A DNA stretch of 64,000 nt from AE-B3B sp964543295 (GTDB taxonomy: Bacteria; Aerophobota; Aerophobia; Aerophobales; AE-B3A). A program made the position numbers and the translations under genes. Location: the NCBI GenBank assembly GCA_964543295.1, contig CAZIXA010000001.1, positions 224,064 through 288,063 on the forward strand. Direction: 5' to 3'. Of the stretch, positions 51,476-61,142 are shown in pieces. How positions within the stretch are numbered: the stretch's first letter is position 1; every line of letters begins with the position of its first letter. Below the pieces are notes generated by a model that was not told the origin of the DNA, did no database searches, and saw nothing but the letters and a program-made list of their open reading frames with translations.

Positions 51476-53598
51476 ATTAGGTTTTCGTAGTCTTCGGTGG
51501 GAATAGTGAGCTGAAAGGAATAGCCCCGAGGATAACGCTCTATTTCATGACTCTCTCTTTTTAAGCTCACCTGAAAAGCTATTTCGTTCCCGGAAGTTGC
51601 CTGAAGAGAGTCAAAGGTAAAGCTTGCCTCTACAATTTTTCCCACTCGGCTGACAAACCCGGATTTAGAAATAATTTTCCCCGGGATTAAATCCAGAATT
51701 ATTTCCTTTGGGACAGGTTTAAAAAAGCAGAAGCTAAGAGAAAGTGAGTCCTGGGCTTTGACTTCCTTTTGAAAATCGACTCTCAGATAAAGATGAGTTA
51801 GATTAAATCCGAACCAAATCTTTTTTACTACACCTTGCCCGGGATGTATGGCTCCTTCAGCCAGAAGACAATCATATTCTCCTGCTCCTAGCCACTCATA
51901 ATAATGAGTTAACTTTCCGTCTATGACTGGACTAATAAGACCCAGAGGAACTAGGGGAGTAACACCTAAAGTAATGATGGGACTCTTAAGCTGCGCGGGA
52001 GGCTCTTCTCCCAATAGCTGGTATATATTCATCAAATGCTTGCGGTAAAGGATGTCAAAATCTTTCTTTTCCTCAAGGGAATGCGGGTCTCCGTACCACC
52101 AGCACCAATCACTACCCTCGGCCGCAAAAAGAGATTTCCAGGCTAGCCTTAATTTTTCCTTAGGGATTCCCTCCTCACGAGAGACTCTCTCCGTTAGAAA
52201 ATTTCTCGTCTGGCAGAGCAGATCCCAGGCTCGGTTGTCCTCCGGATGACCTATCCAGATTTCAAAATTATGATTTATCCAAGAACCGGCAAATAATGAG
52301 GTAAGCTCACCTATAGGAGGACAGTTCTTAAGGTACTCAGAGACGGTAGTGGTTCTTATTTTGGGATGATGACTTAATCCTTCATATAAACTTGAGAGGA
52401 ATTCTTTTCCGTTGTCCTCATAATACTCCCAGGGATTCTCTCCATCCAGAATTACCGTAACTAAACAGTTTCTAGAGGTTTTTTCTGCCTCTTTTTGAAT
52501 CACCTCCAATCTCTGGATGAAATCTAAAGATGCTTGTCTTCCCTCCCAGCTACTATAACTAAAACCAATGAGATCGGAAAGCTTGCGATCCCTAAAAATT
52601 GTGATCAAAGACGAGGTATCTTTTTCTATTCTGTAGGGCTGATAAAGGGCATCCTGACCCCAGGAAGAAAGTCCCTTTTTCTTGAAAGATCTCCAGAGTA
52701 TTTCCTCATCGCTAGCTATCCATTTTATCCCGGCTCTGACTATCAAAGGGATTATCTCTTCACTTACCCCACCTTCTGGGGGCCACATACCTCGAGGCTG
52801 GCGTCCAAAGCATTGCTGGTAGAAATCGACTGCTTCTTCTATCTGGCGCTCTGCATCTTCTGGATGGCTAAATTCGCAGGAAGGTAAAGAAATGTTGGGC
52901 TGTGCCTCGCGAGCAATTTTGGTATTGCATAGTAGCGGAATAATAGGATGATAAAAGGGAGAAAGAATGATCTCAATCTGCTCCCTTTCCTGAAGCTCCT
53001 TATACAAAGGCATAATACTTCCCAGGAGCTTCCTTTGCTTTCCTAAAACCATTCTTTTCTCTTCTTCGGTAAAGTTTCCTCCTTTTCTAAAAATAGCTTC
53101 TAGCTCAGGATCCTTTTCCCGAAGAAAGGGAGGAAACCAGACCAGATTAAACCAAACCTGAAGGTCCAGATAGTCCTGAATACTAAATTTTCCCTGTAGA
53201 GCCTCTAATTTTTCTCCCGAATAGCTTCGACCCCTCTTTTGAAGAAGGGATAAATAACGGGGATATCTTTCAAGCATAGTCTTCCAATTTACCTTAAAGA
53301 ATTTTTTAAGAAGGAAGATTTTATCTTCCAGGCTAAGAGAAGAGACTAACTTATAGCTAAGATCAAAATAGGTATCCTCCATTCCCCTTTTGTACTCTTC
53401 GAGCTGTTCCCAAAGAGAAGAAGTAAAGTTAAAGGTAAGGCGAATTTGCGGATATTTCCGGATGAGCCAAGCCATAGAGTAGTAGTCCTTTACTCCATGA
53501 AGTCTTACCGCGGGAAGATCACACTCACCGGTGACTACGTCCCGATAATAGGGTTGATGCATGTGCCAGATAATGGCTAGATAAAGAGTCTCACCCAT
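51463..53598 (-). CDS. GH57 family alpha-glucan hydrolase (amylopullulanase-like)
   Basis: 711 residues from the ATG at 53598 (overlapping the glgA stop; a GTG at 53607 is an alternative). GH57 barrel with LAIIWHMHQPYY at the start, MWPPEGGVSEEI around residue 275 carrying the probable nucleophile Glu, and VILDGENPWEYY with the second acid. A C-terminal beta-rich region (about 560-711) likely binds glucan. No signal peptide is seen, so it probably acts on intracellular glycogen. Confidence 0.85.
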   Translation of the reverse strand: MGETLYLAIIWHMHQPYYRDVVTGECDLPAVRLHGVKDYYSMAWLIRKYPQIRLTFNFTSSLWEQLEEYKRGMEDTYFDLSYKLVSSLSLEDKIFLLKKFFKVNWKTMLERYPRYLSLLQKRGRSYSGEKLEALQGKFSIQDYLDLQVWFNLVWFPPFLREKDPELEAIFRKGGNFTEEEKRMVLGKQRKLLGSIMPLYKELQEREQIEIILSPFYHPIIPLLCNTKIAREAQPNISLPSCEFSHPEDAERQIEEAVDFYQQCFGRQPRGMWPPEGGVSEEIIPLIVRAGIKWIASDEEILWRSFKKKGLSSWGQDALYQPYRIEKDTSSLITIFRDRKLSDLIGFSYSSWEGRQASLDFIQRLEVIQKEAEKTSRNCLVTVILDGENPWEYYEDNGKEFLSSLYEGLSHHPKIRTTTVSEYLKNCPPIGELTSLFAGSWINHNFEIWIGHPEDNRAWDLLCQTRNFLTERVSREEGIPKEKLRLAWKSLFAAEGSDWCWWYGDPHSLEEKKDFDILYRKHLMNIYQLLGEEPPAQLKSPIITLGVTPLVPLGLISPVIDGKLTHYYEWLGAGEYDCLLAEGAIHPGQGVVKKIWFGFNLTHLYLRVDFQKEVKAQDSLSLSFCFFKPVPKEIILDLIPGKIISKSGFVSRVGKIVEASFTFDSLQATSGNEIAFQVSLKRESHEIERYPRGYSFQLTIPTEDYENLIWRA

Positions 53599-55075
53599 TC
53601 CTTGCACTTTTCAGTGTCTTTCTACGGCTCACTTCCTCATAGATCTCTTCATATCTTTTAGCAGATCGATCCCAGGAAAAATCAAGCTTCATTACTAAGG
53701 AGACGAGATTCTCCCAGATCTTTTTATCTTTGTAGGTTTTTAATGCTCTTTGTAACGCCTCGATAAGTGAAGAAGGAGAATACTCTTTGAAGGTGAATCC
53801 ATTTCCCCTGCCGGTTTGTGGTTCAAACTCTTTCACTGTATCTGCCAAGCCCCCTGTCTTGTGGACCACCGGGATAGTACCGTATCTTAAGCTGATTAAC
53901 TGGCCTAATCCACAGGGTTCATACCGGGAAGACAGGAGGAAGAAGTCACTCCCGGCATAAATTTGGTGAGCAAGGGGAAAATCGTATTTCAGATTCAGAG
54001 CTATTCTTTGCGGATATTCTAAGGTAATCTTCTTTAGCATTGAGTGATACCTTTCTTCTCCTGATCCCAAAATCACCATCTGAAATCCCAATTCCATAAT
54101 CTTATCTATGACCTCCTCTATCAAATCAAAGCCTTTTTGGGCAGCTAGCCTGGAAACTATCCCTATAAGAGGGATGTTTTTACCAACCTTGAGACCCTGA
54201 CTTATTTGAAGCTTCTTCTTATTCAACCACTTTCCCATTAAGTTATGGAAAGAGTAGCCATGAGAGATAAATTTATCTTCCTCAGGGTTCCAATGTTGCT
54301 GATCAATTCCATTTAAAACTCCCCAAAGCTCACCCGATCTCATCTTCAAAACACCTTGAAGTCCTGCGCCAAATTCCGAAGTTTGAATCTCCCGGGCGTA
54401 GTTTTTACTGACCGTGGTGAGCACATCGGAAAAGACAAGACCTGCCTTAATGATGTTTACCTTCCCGTAAAATTCTAAAGTCTCAGGAGTAAAATATTTC
54501 CATTCAAGACCTAGAAGGGGAAACTGCTCCGAAGGGAAGATTCCTTGATAGGCTAAGTTGTGAATGGTAAAAACAGTGGCTACCTTCTCTATACCGGGAG
54601 AGTCACTATATAATGTTTTGAGATATAAGGGAAGCAGAGCTGTCTGCCAGTCGTGACAATGAATGACATCGGGCATGAGCTCTTCCCTGACCAAAACCTC
54701 CAGAACTGCTCGGCAAAAAAAAGAGAACCTTATTAAGTTATCGGGAAAATCTCCCTCCAGAGTTCCGTACAAAGCATGCCGGTCGTAATATTCATCCTTT
54801 TCAACAAAGTATACAATTACTCCATTATTTGAGCTGGTAAAATATCGAAAAGGTTCCTTTTTATCTCTCACTTCCAAGAAGAGATCCCTTTTTTTCCTTA
54901 ATTTAAAATCAGCTTTCTTGATTGAGCGGTAAAAAGGAAGAAATAGAAAAACCTGGCTATCTCGGGAAGCTAAGACTTGCGAAAGCGCTCCTACTACATC
55001 AGCTAGCCCGCCTGTTTTAGCAAAAGGAACTGCCTCCGAGGCTACCATCACTACTTTGAATCTACCAGTAGTCAT
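53591..55075 (-). CDS. glgA: Glycogen synthase (ADP-glucose)
   Basis: 494 residues, GT5. KTGGLADVVGALSQVL at residues 20-35 binds ADP-glucose; FTIHNLAYQGIFP and SSRYEPCGLGQLISLRYGTIPVV are GlgA signatures. It elongates alpha-1,4-glucan. It overlaps galT by 4 bases and the GH57 gene downstream. Confidence 0.95.
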   Translation of the reverse strand: MTTGRFKVVMVASEAVPFAKTGGLADVVGALSQVLASRDSQVFLFLPFYRSIKKADFKLRKKRDLFLEVRDKKEPFRYFTSSNNGVIVYFVEKDEYYDRHALYGTLEGDFPDNLIRFSFFCRAVLEVLVREELMPDVIHCHDWQTALLPLYLKTLYSDSPGIEKVATVFTIHNLAYQGIFPSEQFPLLGLEWKYFTPETLEFYGKVNIIKAGLVFSDVLTTVSKNYAREIQTSEFGAGLQGVLKMRSGELWGVLNGIDQQHWNPEEDKFISHGYSFHNLMGKWLNKKKLQISQGLKVGKNIPLIGIVSRLAAQKGFDLIEEVIDKIMELGFQMVILGSGEERYHSMLKKITLEYPQRIALNLKYDFPLAHQIYAGSDFFLLSSRYEPCGLGQLISLRYGTIPVVHKTGGLADTVKEFEPQTGRGNGFTFKEYSPSSLIEALQRALKTYKDKKIWENLVSLVMKLDFSWDRSAKRYEEIYEEVSRRKTLKSARNG

Positions 55076-56103
55076 TGCTCTTCCAGTTCTCTCAAGTAGG
55101 TAGCTGCTTCTTCAGGAGGAGTAGGATTAATGTAAAAACCTGTTCCCCACTCAAATCCCCCTGCTTTAACTATGCGAGGCATAATCTCTATATGCCAGTG
55201 ATAGTCCTTATCTATGGTTTGCCAGTAGCCTCCTCGGGAAATGCGATTAGGGGCGACATGGAAGACAAAATTATAGGAAGGATTGTTTAAGGCCTGTGAT
55301 AATCTTCTCAAGATGGATCTCAATATCTTCCCTAAACCCATAAGTTCCTCGTCGGAACACCGATCAAAATCGGGAGAATGTTGACGTGGTAGAGTCCAAA
55401 CCTCAAAGGGAAATCTTGAAGCAAAAGGAGCAATGGCCACAAAATCGCTGTTTACCTCAACTATCCTCACCCCGTAATCTATTTCCTGGTTAATAATGTC
55501 ACAGAAGATGCATCTTTGTTTGTAATCAAAATACCATTTAGCTCCATGAAGTTCCTCCTTAATTCGCTTGGGAGTAACAGAAGTAGCTATCAGTTGAGAA
55601 TGGGAGTGTTCCAAGGAGGCACCGGCATCCTGACCATAATTTTTAAAGAGGAGAATATATTTAAATCGCTCATCCTTCTTTAGATCAAGACTCCTTTCCT
55701 TATAAACAGAAAGAACCTTTTTCAGGTGGGATAGTTCAAAATCGGTAAGGGTCTTTACGTGATCGGGGGACTCAATAATCACCTCATGGGCTCCAATCCC
55801 ATTCATCATATCGAACATTCCCACTCCTCGCCTTCCCAGATTCCCTTCTATACGAAGAGCGGGAAATTTATTAGCTACTACTCTTACCTGCCAACCAGGG
55901 CTATTGGGAAGAGTATCGGGGTTTCTCAAGGCAGAGATTTCCGGGGGAGTTTTGTCTTCGTTCCCCTCACAAAAAGGACAAAAATGTCCGAGTCTTGGAG
56001 GCTTTACCCCCTCCCCATGAATGAAATCAGCCGGTCTTTTTCCCCTTTCGGTAGAGATGATGACCCACCGTCCAATAATGGGGTCTTTCCTTAGCTCTGA
56101 CAT
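55072..56103 (-). CDS. galT: Galactose-1-phosphate uridylyltransferase
   Basis: 343 residues. GASLEHSHSQLIAT and HWHIEIMPRIVKAGGFEWGTGFYINPTPPE are the two HIT-like signatures, and CPFCEGNE and CIFCDI supply Cys pairs for zinc. In this glycogen cluster it may be an ADP-glucose-linked variant; this cannot be told from sequence. It overlaps glgA. Confidence 0.93.
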   Translation of the reverse strand: MSELRKDPIIGRWVIISTERGKRPADFIHGEGVKPPRLGHFCPFCEGNEDKTPPEISALRNPDTLPNSPGWQVRVVANKFPALRIEGNLGRRGVGMFDMMNGIGAHEVIIESPDHVKTLTDFELSHLKKVLSVYKERSLDLKKDERFKYILLFKNYGQDAGASLEHSHSQLIATSVTPKRIKEELHGAKWYFDYKQRCIFCDIINQEIDYGVRIVEVNSDFVAIAPFASRFPFEVWTLPRQHSPDFDRCSDEELMGLGKILRSILRRLSQALNNPSYNFVFHVAPNRISRGGYWQTIDKDYHWHIEIMPRIVKAGGFEWGTGFYINPTPPEEAATYLRELEEQ

Positions 56104-56116
56104 GTCTTTCCCCTCA

Positions 56117-57325
56117 CTATCTCCATTTCATCCCCTTAGGTACCACCACAATACCGGATTCAGTAACAGTGAATCTTTTTCTATCTTCCTCTAAATTGTA
56201 GCCAATTTCTATGCCAGAAGGGATGTCTACATCTTTATCCACAATAGCCCTTCTTATCCTGGCATTTCTTCCCACGTTAACCCCTTCTAGAAGAACAGAA
56301 TCTATCACCTCCGAGTAACTGTTAATCCTCACTCGGGGAGAAAGAATCGAATGCTGTACCTTTCCTCCACTGATGATACATGCTCCGCAGATAATGGAAT
56401 CCAGAACCAGTCCGGTTCTTTCCGCTTGAAAAAAAACGGTCTTGGCTGGAGGATACTGACCCTGGTAGGTATGAATAGGCCAACTCTCATCATAGAGATT
56501 GAGCTGAGGATCTACATTCACCAGATCCATATTTGCCTCCCAATAGGCATCAATGGTTCCAATGTCTCTCCAATAGGGCTTTTTCTTTTTATTTTCATCT
56601 TGAAAGGAAAAGGCAAATACCCGGATGTCTTTGATCGTCTCTGGGATAATGTTTTTCCCAAAATCATGCTCAGTATTCCTCTTTGCATCCCTGGTTAACC
56701 ATCTCACCAATTGATCTGTTTTGAATATATAAACTCCCATGGAAGCTAGACTGAAGGTAGGATCCTCGGGCAATGCCTTTGGATGCTCGGGCTTTTCCTC
56801 AAATCCAGTTACTCTCCCCGCCTCATCCTTTTCCATCACCCCGAATCTACTAGCTTCATCTATGGGCACATTCAAGGTAGCGATGGTAAGATCGGCCTCT
56901 TTTTCCCTATGAAAGAAGAGCATTTTCTGATAATTCATCTTGTAGATATGGTCCCCGGAAAGAATCAGGGTATCCTCCGGTTTTTCCTGTTGAAGAGTAT
57001 AGAGATTTTGATAAACAGCATCAGCCGTCCCTTCATACCAAAGATCATGCAGTCTTTGCTGAGCGGGAAGAAGATCCACAAATTCCCCTAATTCTCTATC
57101 AAAGATACTCCAGCCCTGCCTGATATGACGCTGTAAAGAAAAGGATTTGTACTGGGTGAGAAGATAAATCCTTCTAATCCTGGAGTTTAAGCAATTGCTC
57201 AGCGTAAAATCAATGATGCGATAAATTCCTCCAAATGGCACCGCAGGTTTAGTTCTATCCGTAGTTAGAGGGTAGAGTCTTTCCCCTTTTCCACCCGCTA
57301 AGACTATAGCTAAGATTTTTTCCAT
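56117..57325 (-). CDS. glgC: Glucose-1-phosphate adenylyltransferase
   Basis: 402 residues. AIVLAGGKGERLYPLTTDRTKPAVPFGG at the start is the nucleotide loop, and the C-terminus is a left-handed beta-helix (ILSPRVRINSYSEVIDSV). It makes ADP-glucose for glgA. The receiver gene precedes it with a 13-base gap. Confidence 0.95.
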   Translation of the reverse strand: MEKILAIVLAGGKGERLYPLTTDRTKPAVPFGGIYRIIDFTLSNCLNSRIRRIYLLTQYKSFSLQRHIRQGWSIFDRELGEFVDLLPAQQRLHDLWYEGTADAVYQNLYTLQQEKPEDTLILSGDHIYKMNYQKMLFFHREKEADLTIATLNVPIDEASRFGVMEKDEAGRVTGFEEKPEHPKALPEDPTFSLASMGVYIFKTDQLVRWLTRDAKRNTEHDFGKNIIPETIKDIRVFAFSFQDENKKKKPYWRDIGTIDAYWEANMDLVNVDPQLNLYDESWPIHTYQGQYPPAKTVFFQAERTGLVLDSIICGACIISGGKVQHSILSPRVRINSYSEVIDSVLLEGVNVGRNARIRRAIVDKDVDIPSGIEIGYNLEEDRKRFTVTESGIVVVPKGMKWR

Positions 57326-57338
57326 CTTGCTTATTATT

Positions 57339-57704
57339 TTAGAGAACGCCTTTTTTTTTTAGAATTTCCCTTACTTTATTTTTCAATTCAGTCAAATCAG
57401 CAGACTTAATCAGATAGGCATCTGCTGACCAACTCATAAAATGATCTTTATATCCGGAGTAAGCAGTATAAATAATGACAGGTATAGTGTTGTCTTTACC
57501 CAGAATCCGCCCCAGAGCCTCCAGGCCATCCATCTCGGGCATCCTTATATCCAGAATTACCAGATCAGGAGATTCCTCATCTATTTTTTTCAAAGCCTCT
57601 TTGGCATTTTCAGCCACTCGTACCCTATATCCCTCCTTACTCAGCTCCTCCTGGTAAAGAAGGCGTTGATTCGCCTCATCCTCTACCACCAATAGATTAG
57701 CCAT
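57339..57704 (-). CDS. Single-domain response regulator (CheY-like)
   Basis: 121 residues, one receiver domain only. The acidic pocket is E8/D9 and the phosphorylation site D52 in LVILDIRMPEMDG; the switch Thr and Lys are in IIYTAYSG and YLIKSADL. Without an output domain it must act through a partner. It lies 38 bases after the histidine kinase gene and directly before glgC. Confidence 0.93.
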   Translation of the reverse strand: MANLLVVEDEANQRLLYQEELSKEGYRVRVAENAKEALKKIDEESPDLVILDIRMPEMDGLEALGRILGKDNTIPVIIYTAYSGYKDHFMSWSADAYLIKSADLTELKNKVREILKKKGVL

Positions 57705-57742
57705 CTTCTCACCTCCATTTTTATCTCTAAATTTTCTCTACT

Positions 57743-59131
57743 CTAAAATTCTTTGAACGGGAGGCTAATGATAAAGGTCGTTTCCTTCCCTGGATCACTC
57801 TCAACAGAGATACTACCGTGGTGGGCTTTTACAATCCTCTGGGTGATGGCTAGACCTAAACCTGTACCTTGAGATTTCGTAGTAAAAAAGGGCTGAAAGA
57901 TTTTGCTTTTTAGGTCTTCCGGAATACCTTTCCCCGTATCCTTAATCTTTACTTTGATAAAATCTTCTTCTTTTTGCGTAACTAAGGTGAGCTTTCCTCC
58001 CTGGGGCATATGGTCAGCTGCATTATTGATTATATTAAGAAAAGCCTGTCTCATCTGTCGAGGATCTACCATAATGAGAGGAAGAGGAAAGAAGACCTTT
58101 TCTAAAGAGATATTACTGGCCCGAGCTCTTTCCTCAATGAACCCGCAAATCTTCTCTAACATTCGATTTATATCCTCGGGTAATTTTTTCAACAAAAGAG
58201 GGCGGGACAGACTAAGCATATTTTCCAGAACTTCTTCTAGCCTCTCAATTTCCTCGGAAATAATACGAGCATTGCGCTTTACAACCTCACTGTTCTGGTA
58301 ATTTTCAAGGGTAGAAAGGGCAAAGCCTCCCATGGTCACCAGAGGACTTCTTATCTCATGAGCAATATAGGCGGCCATCCTTCCCATCATAGCTAGTTCC
58401 TCAAATCGAGATAATTGATCCTGAGCCCTGGATAAAATCCCTCCAGTTCTTTTTAGCTCCTCCATCTGCTCTTTTATAGTTCGGTAGTATTTCGCATTCT
58501 CAATAGCTAATCCTGCCTGCCCGGAGAAAAGAATGAGAAGCTGCACTTTATCATCTTCGATAGGACGGTTACTAAAAGCATTATCAGCCATAACCAAGCC
58601 GATGGATTTGTCTTCAGCAATAAGGGGAACCATTATGAGTTCCTCAGACCTTAGGGCATTTCGCAATACCTCGGGAACCTCACTTTCATCAGGAGCATCG
58701 CTAACCTTAATGACTTTCTTCTCTTTTATAGCTGAGCCACAAGCTCCCGAGTTCTCTCCTTCCAGTGGCAGTACAATTTTTTCCACCAATTTGTTAAAAG
58801 AGGAGTCCTCTCTCCACCTTTCTTCGTATTCGGATACTAACTCTTCCCAGGATTTATTTAACTTAGCCATCACTGACCATATTCTATAGGCTTCTTCAGC
58901 ATTTGAGGGTCCAACGCCCATTTGTCCTTCCAGAGTATTTTGCTTGTGATTTATCAATAAGATCATAGCTCGACTAAATCCCAAAGCACCTCCAGCAGTG
59001 ACACAGGTCAAAATTACATACAGGAGCTTATCTAAATCTAAAGTACTTTGCATTGCCTGCCCCACACGATAGAGCATTCCCAATCCATAGTCTTTAGTCA
59101 ATCCCTCTGAACTCACTATCTGAATACCCAT
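57743..59131 (-). CDS. GAF-domain sensor histidine kinase
   Basis: 462 residues, no membrane helix. A GAF-like sensor (about 30-215) carries a lone Cys pattern (CVTAGGALGF, GACGSA). The HisKA site is H258 in AAYIAHEIRSPLV, followed by an HATPase with NIINNAADHMPQGG, DTGKGIPE and GTGLGLAI. It is cytoplasmic and probably phosphorylates the adjacent receiver. The ligand is unknown. Confidence 0.92.
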   Translation of the reverse strand: MGIQIVSSEGLTKDYGLGMLYRVGQAMQSTLDLDKLLYVILTCVTAGGALGFSRAMILLINHKQNTLEGQMGVGPSNAEEAYRIWSVMAKLNKSWEELVSEYEERWREDSSFNKLVEKIVLPLEGENSGACGSAIKEKKVIKVSDAPDESEVPEVLRNALRSEELIMVPLIAEDKSIGLVMADNAFSNRPIEDDKVQLLILFSGQAGLAIENAKYYRTIKEQMEELKRTGGILSRAQDQLSRFEELAMMGRMAAYIAHEIRSPLVTMGGFALSTLENYQNSEVVKRNARIISEEIERLEEVLENMLSLSRPLLLKKLPEDINRMLEKICGFIEERARASNISLEKVFFPLPLIMVDPRQMRQAFLNIINNAADHMPQGGKLTLVTQKEEDFIKVKIKDTGKGIPEDLKSKIFQPFFTTKSQGTGLGLAITQRIVKAHHGSISVESDPGKETTFIISLPFKEF

Positions 59132-59155
59132 TCTTTTATCCTTGGACGATCAATA

Positions 59156-59713
59156 TCAAACCTGAGATATCTCCTTTACCTTCTTTTCTTGAATTTCATC
59201 AATCTCTTTTATGAAATCGTCGGTGAGTGTCTGGATATCCTTTTCGGCTCTTTTTTTCTCATCTTCAGAAATTTCCTTGTTTTTTTCCAGATCGCTTATT
59301 TTCCCTCTTGCCTCTCGGCGTACATTTCTAACCCTTACTCTCGTCTCTTCTGCCCACTGTTTTATCATCTTGGCTAGCCTTTCCCGTCTTTCCTCAGTCA
59401 AAGGGGGAACAGCTAACCTAATTATGGTTCCATCATTGGTAGGATTTATACCTAAATCAGAAGCTAAGATCGCCTTTTCTATGGATCCCAAAACGGATTT
59501 GTCCCATGGTTCGATAACTATAAGACGAGGCTCAGGAATAGAAATATTGGAGATTTGCTCCAGGTTCATCCTTGAGCCATAGCAATCGACTTTTATCCCA
59601 CTGACTAAATCCACCCGGGCTCTTCCTCCTCGCATTCGGGCATATCTTTCGGAGAGACTGCGAATAGACTCCTCCATTCTTTCCTTGCTTTCCTGGCAAA
59701 TTTCCTTTAACAT
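59156..59713 (-). CDS. frr: Ribosome recycling factor
   Basis: 185 residues from the ATG at 59713, with GGAGG 5-6 bases upstream; a longer frame to 59749 adds 12 residues and is not needed. RGGRARVDLVSGIKVDCYGS and IPEPRLIVIEPWDKS are RRF signatures. It splits post-termination ribosomes with EF-G. Confidence 0.95.
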   Translation of the reverse strand: MLKEICQESKERMEESIRSLSERYARMRGGRARVDLVSGIKVDCYGSRMNLEQISNISIPEPRLIVIEPWDKSVLGSIEKAILASDLGINPTNDGTIIRLAVPPLTEERRERLAKMIKQWAEETRVRVRNVRREARGKISDLEKNKEISEDEKKRAEKDIQTLTDDFIKEIDEIQEKKVKEISQV

Positions 59714-59728
59714 TGCTTCCTCCGCCTC

Positions 59729-59760
59729 AAAAAATGGGGACGGGTTCATTTTTTAGTCCC
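59729..59760 (-). other. Hairpin between pyrH and frr
   Basis: AAAAAATG (59729-59736) and CATTTTTT (59747-59754) form an 8-bp stem with a 10-base loop; GGGAC (59737-59741) and GTCCC (59756-59760) offer an alternative pairing. The frr ribosome site starts just after it on the RNA. The AAAAATGGGGAC-type sequence resembles palindromes near REP-type transposases elsewhere, from memory. Confidence 0.45.
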
Positions 59761-59788
59761 ATCACTGCGCTCTCTTCCTTAAGCCATT

Positions 59789-60511
59789 TTATCTAGTGAC
59801 AATTGTGCCTACTTTTTCTCCCAGGAGTATCCTTTTGATATTGCTCTTTTGGTGAAGATTAAAGACAATGATAGGAAGCTGATTATCCATACAGAGCGAG
59901 ATTGCCGTTGCATCCATGACTCCTAATCGGCGATTGAGTACCTCAATATAGTCTATTTTATCAAATTTTTTTGCTTTTCTATTCTTAAGGGGATCGGAAG
60001 AATAGATCCCGTCCACCTTAGTAGCCTTTAAAATGACCTCTGCTTCTATTTCTAAGGCACGCAGGGCGGCTGCTGTATCGGTAGTAAAGTAAGGATTTCC
60101 TGTACCTCCTGCGAAGATAACAACTCTTCCCTTTTCCAGATGACGCAGAGCTCTTCTTCGAATATAAGGTTCGGCAATCTCTTGCATCCTAATAGCGGTC
60201 TGCACTCTGGTAACCACCTCCATCCCCTCCAGAGTGTCCTGAAGAACTAAGGCATTAAGGACAGTAGCTAACATTCCCATATAATCAGCAGTAGCTCTGT
60301 CAACTCCTTCTCTGCTAGCTACCTCACCTCGGAAGATATTACCTCCTCCTACCATTATCCCCATTCGTACGCCCAATTTTTTAACTTCTTTTATCTCTTG
60401 AGAAATCAAGCTAACCCGAGAAGATGAAATCCCATAGCCCTTTTCATCAGCAAAACTTTCCCCTCCTACCTTCAGAAGAACCCTTTTCCATCTAATTTCT
60501 GATTGGCTCAT
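59789..60511 (-). CDS. pyrH: UMP kinase
   Basis: 240 residues, amino-acid-kinase fold. VLLKVGGESFADE at the start, IMVGGGNIFRG and FTTDTAAALRALEI are PyrH motifs. It makes UDP. Its ATG shares a base with the tsf stop (TAATG). Confidence 0.96.
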   Translation of the reverse strand: MSQSEIRWKRVLLKVGGESFADEKGYGISSSRVSLISQEIKEVKKLGVRMGIMVGGGNIFRGEVASREGVDRATADYMGMLATVLNALVLQDTLEGMEVVTRVQTAIRMQEIAEPYIRRRALRHLEKGRVVIFAGGTGNPYFTTDTAAALRALEIEAEVILKATKVDGIYSSDPLKNRKAKKFDKIDYIEVLNRRLGVMDATAISLCMDNQLPIIVFNLHQKSNIKRILLGEKVGTIVTR

Positions 60512-61119
60512 TAATTATTTTGACCTTTTCTCAACTGGTATCTCACAAACCGGTGAATTTTTACATTTTCACCTACTTTGGCGATGAACTCCTCAAGATG
60601 TTGCCGTACTGTTTTTTTCTCATCCTTAAAAAAGGGTTGTTCTAAAAGGCAGACCTCTGAATAAAATTTCTTTATCCTTCCTTCTACAATTTTCTCAATA
60701 ATTTGGTTAGGTTTACCTTCCTTTTCAGCCTGGGTTTTGAGAATAGCCTTTTCTTCTTCAAGTACCTTTCCTGGAATTTCTTCCGCAGATATCCATCGAG
60801 GGTCAGAGGCGGCAATATGCATAGCAACATTCTTGGCGAATTCCTGAAATTCGGAATTTTTTGCTACAAAGTCAGATTGACAATGAATCTCTATCAGCGT
60901 CCCCACTCTTCCATTATGATGAATATAAGAGGTAATGATGCCCTGAGCGGTTCTTTCACCACTTTTTCTCCGAGCAATCTCAATTCCCTTTCTCCTTAAA
61001 ATCCTCTTTGCCTCTTCAAGATCACCCTTTGTCTCTACCAGAGCCTTCTTACAATCCAGGATTCTGGCTGAGGTTTCTTCTCTTAACCTCCTTACTTTAT
61101 CGAGTGAAACTTCCATCAT
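60511..61119 (-). CDS. tsf: Translation elongation factor Ts
   Basis: 202 residues, short form with one core domain. The signature LREETSARILDCKKAL at residues 12-27 and IHCQSDFVAKN are present. AAGGTGAG precedes two adjacent ATGs at 61119 and 61116. It exchanges GDP on EF-Tu and belongs to the rpsB-tsf-pyrH-frr string. Confidence 0.95.
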   Translation of the reverse strand: MMEVSLDKVRRLREETSARILDCKKALVETKGDLEEAKRILRRKGIEIARRKSGERTAQGIITSYIHHNGRVGTLIEIHCQSDFVAKNSEFQEFAKNVAMHIAASDPRWISAEEIPGKVLEEEKAILKTQAEKEGKPNQIIEKIVEGRIKKFYSEVCLLEQPFFKDEKKTVRQHLEEFIAKVGENVKIHRFVRYQLRKGQNN

Positions 61120-61142
61120 TTCTCACCTTTTTAAAGATTTTC

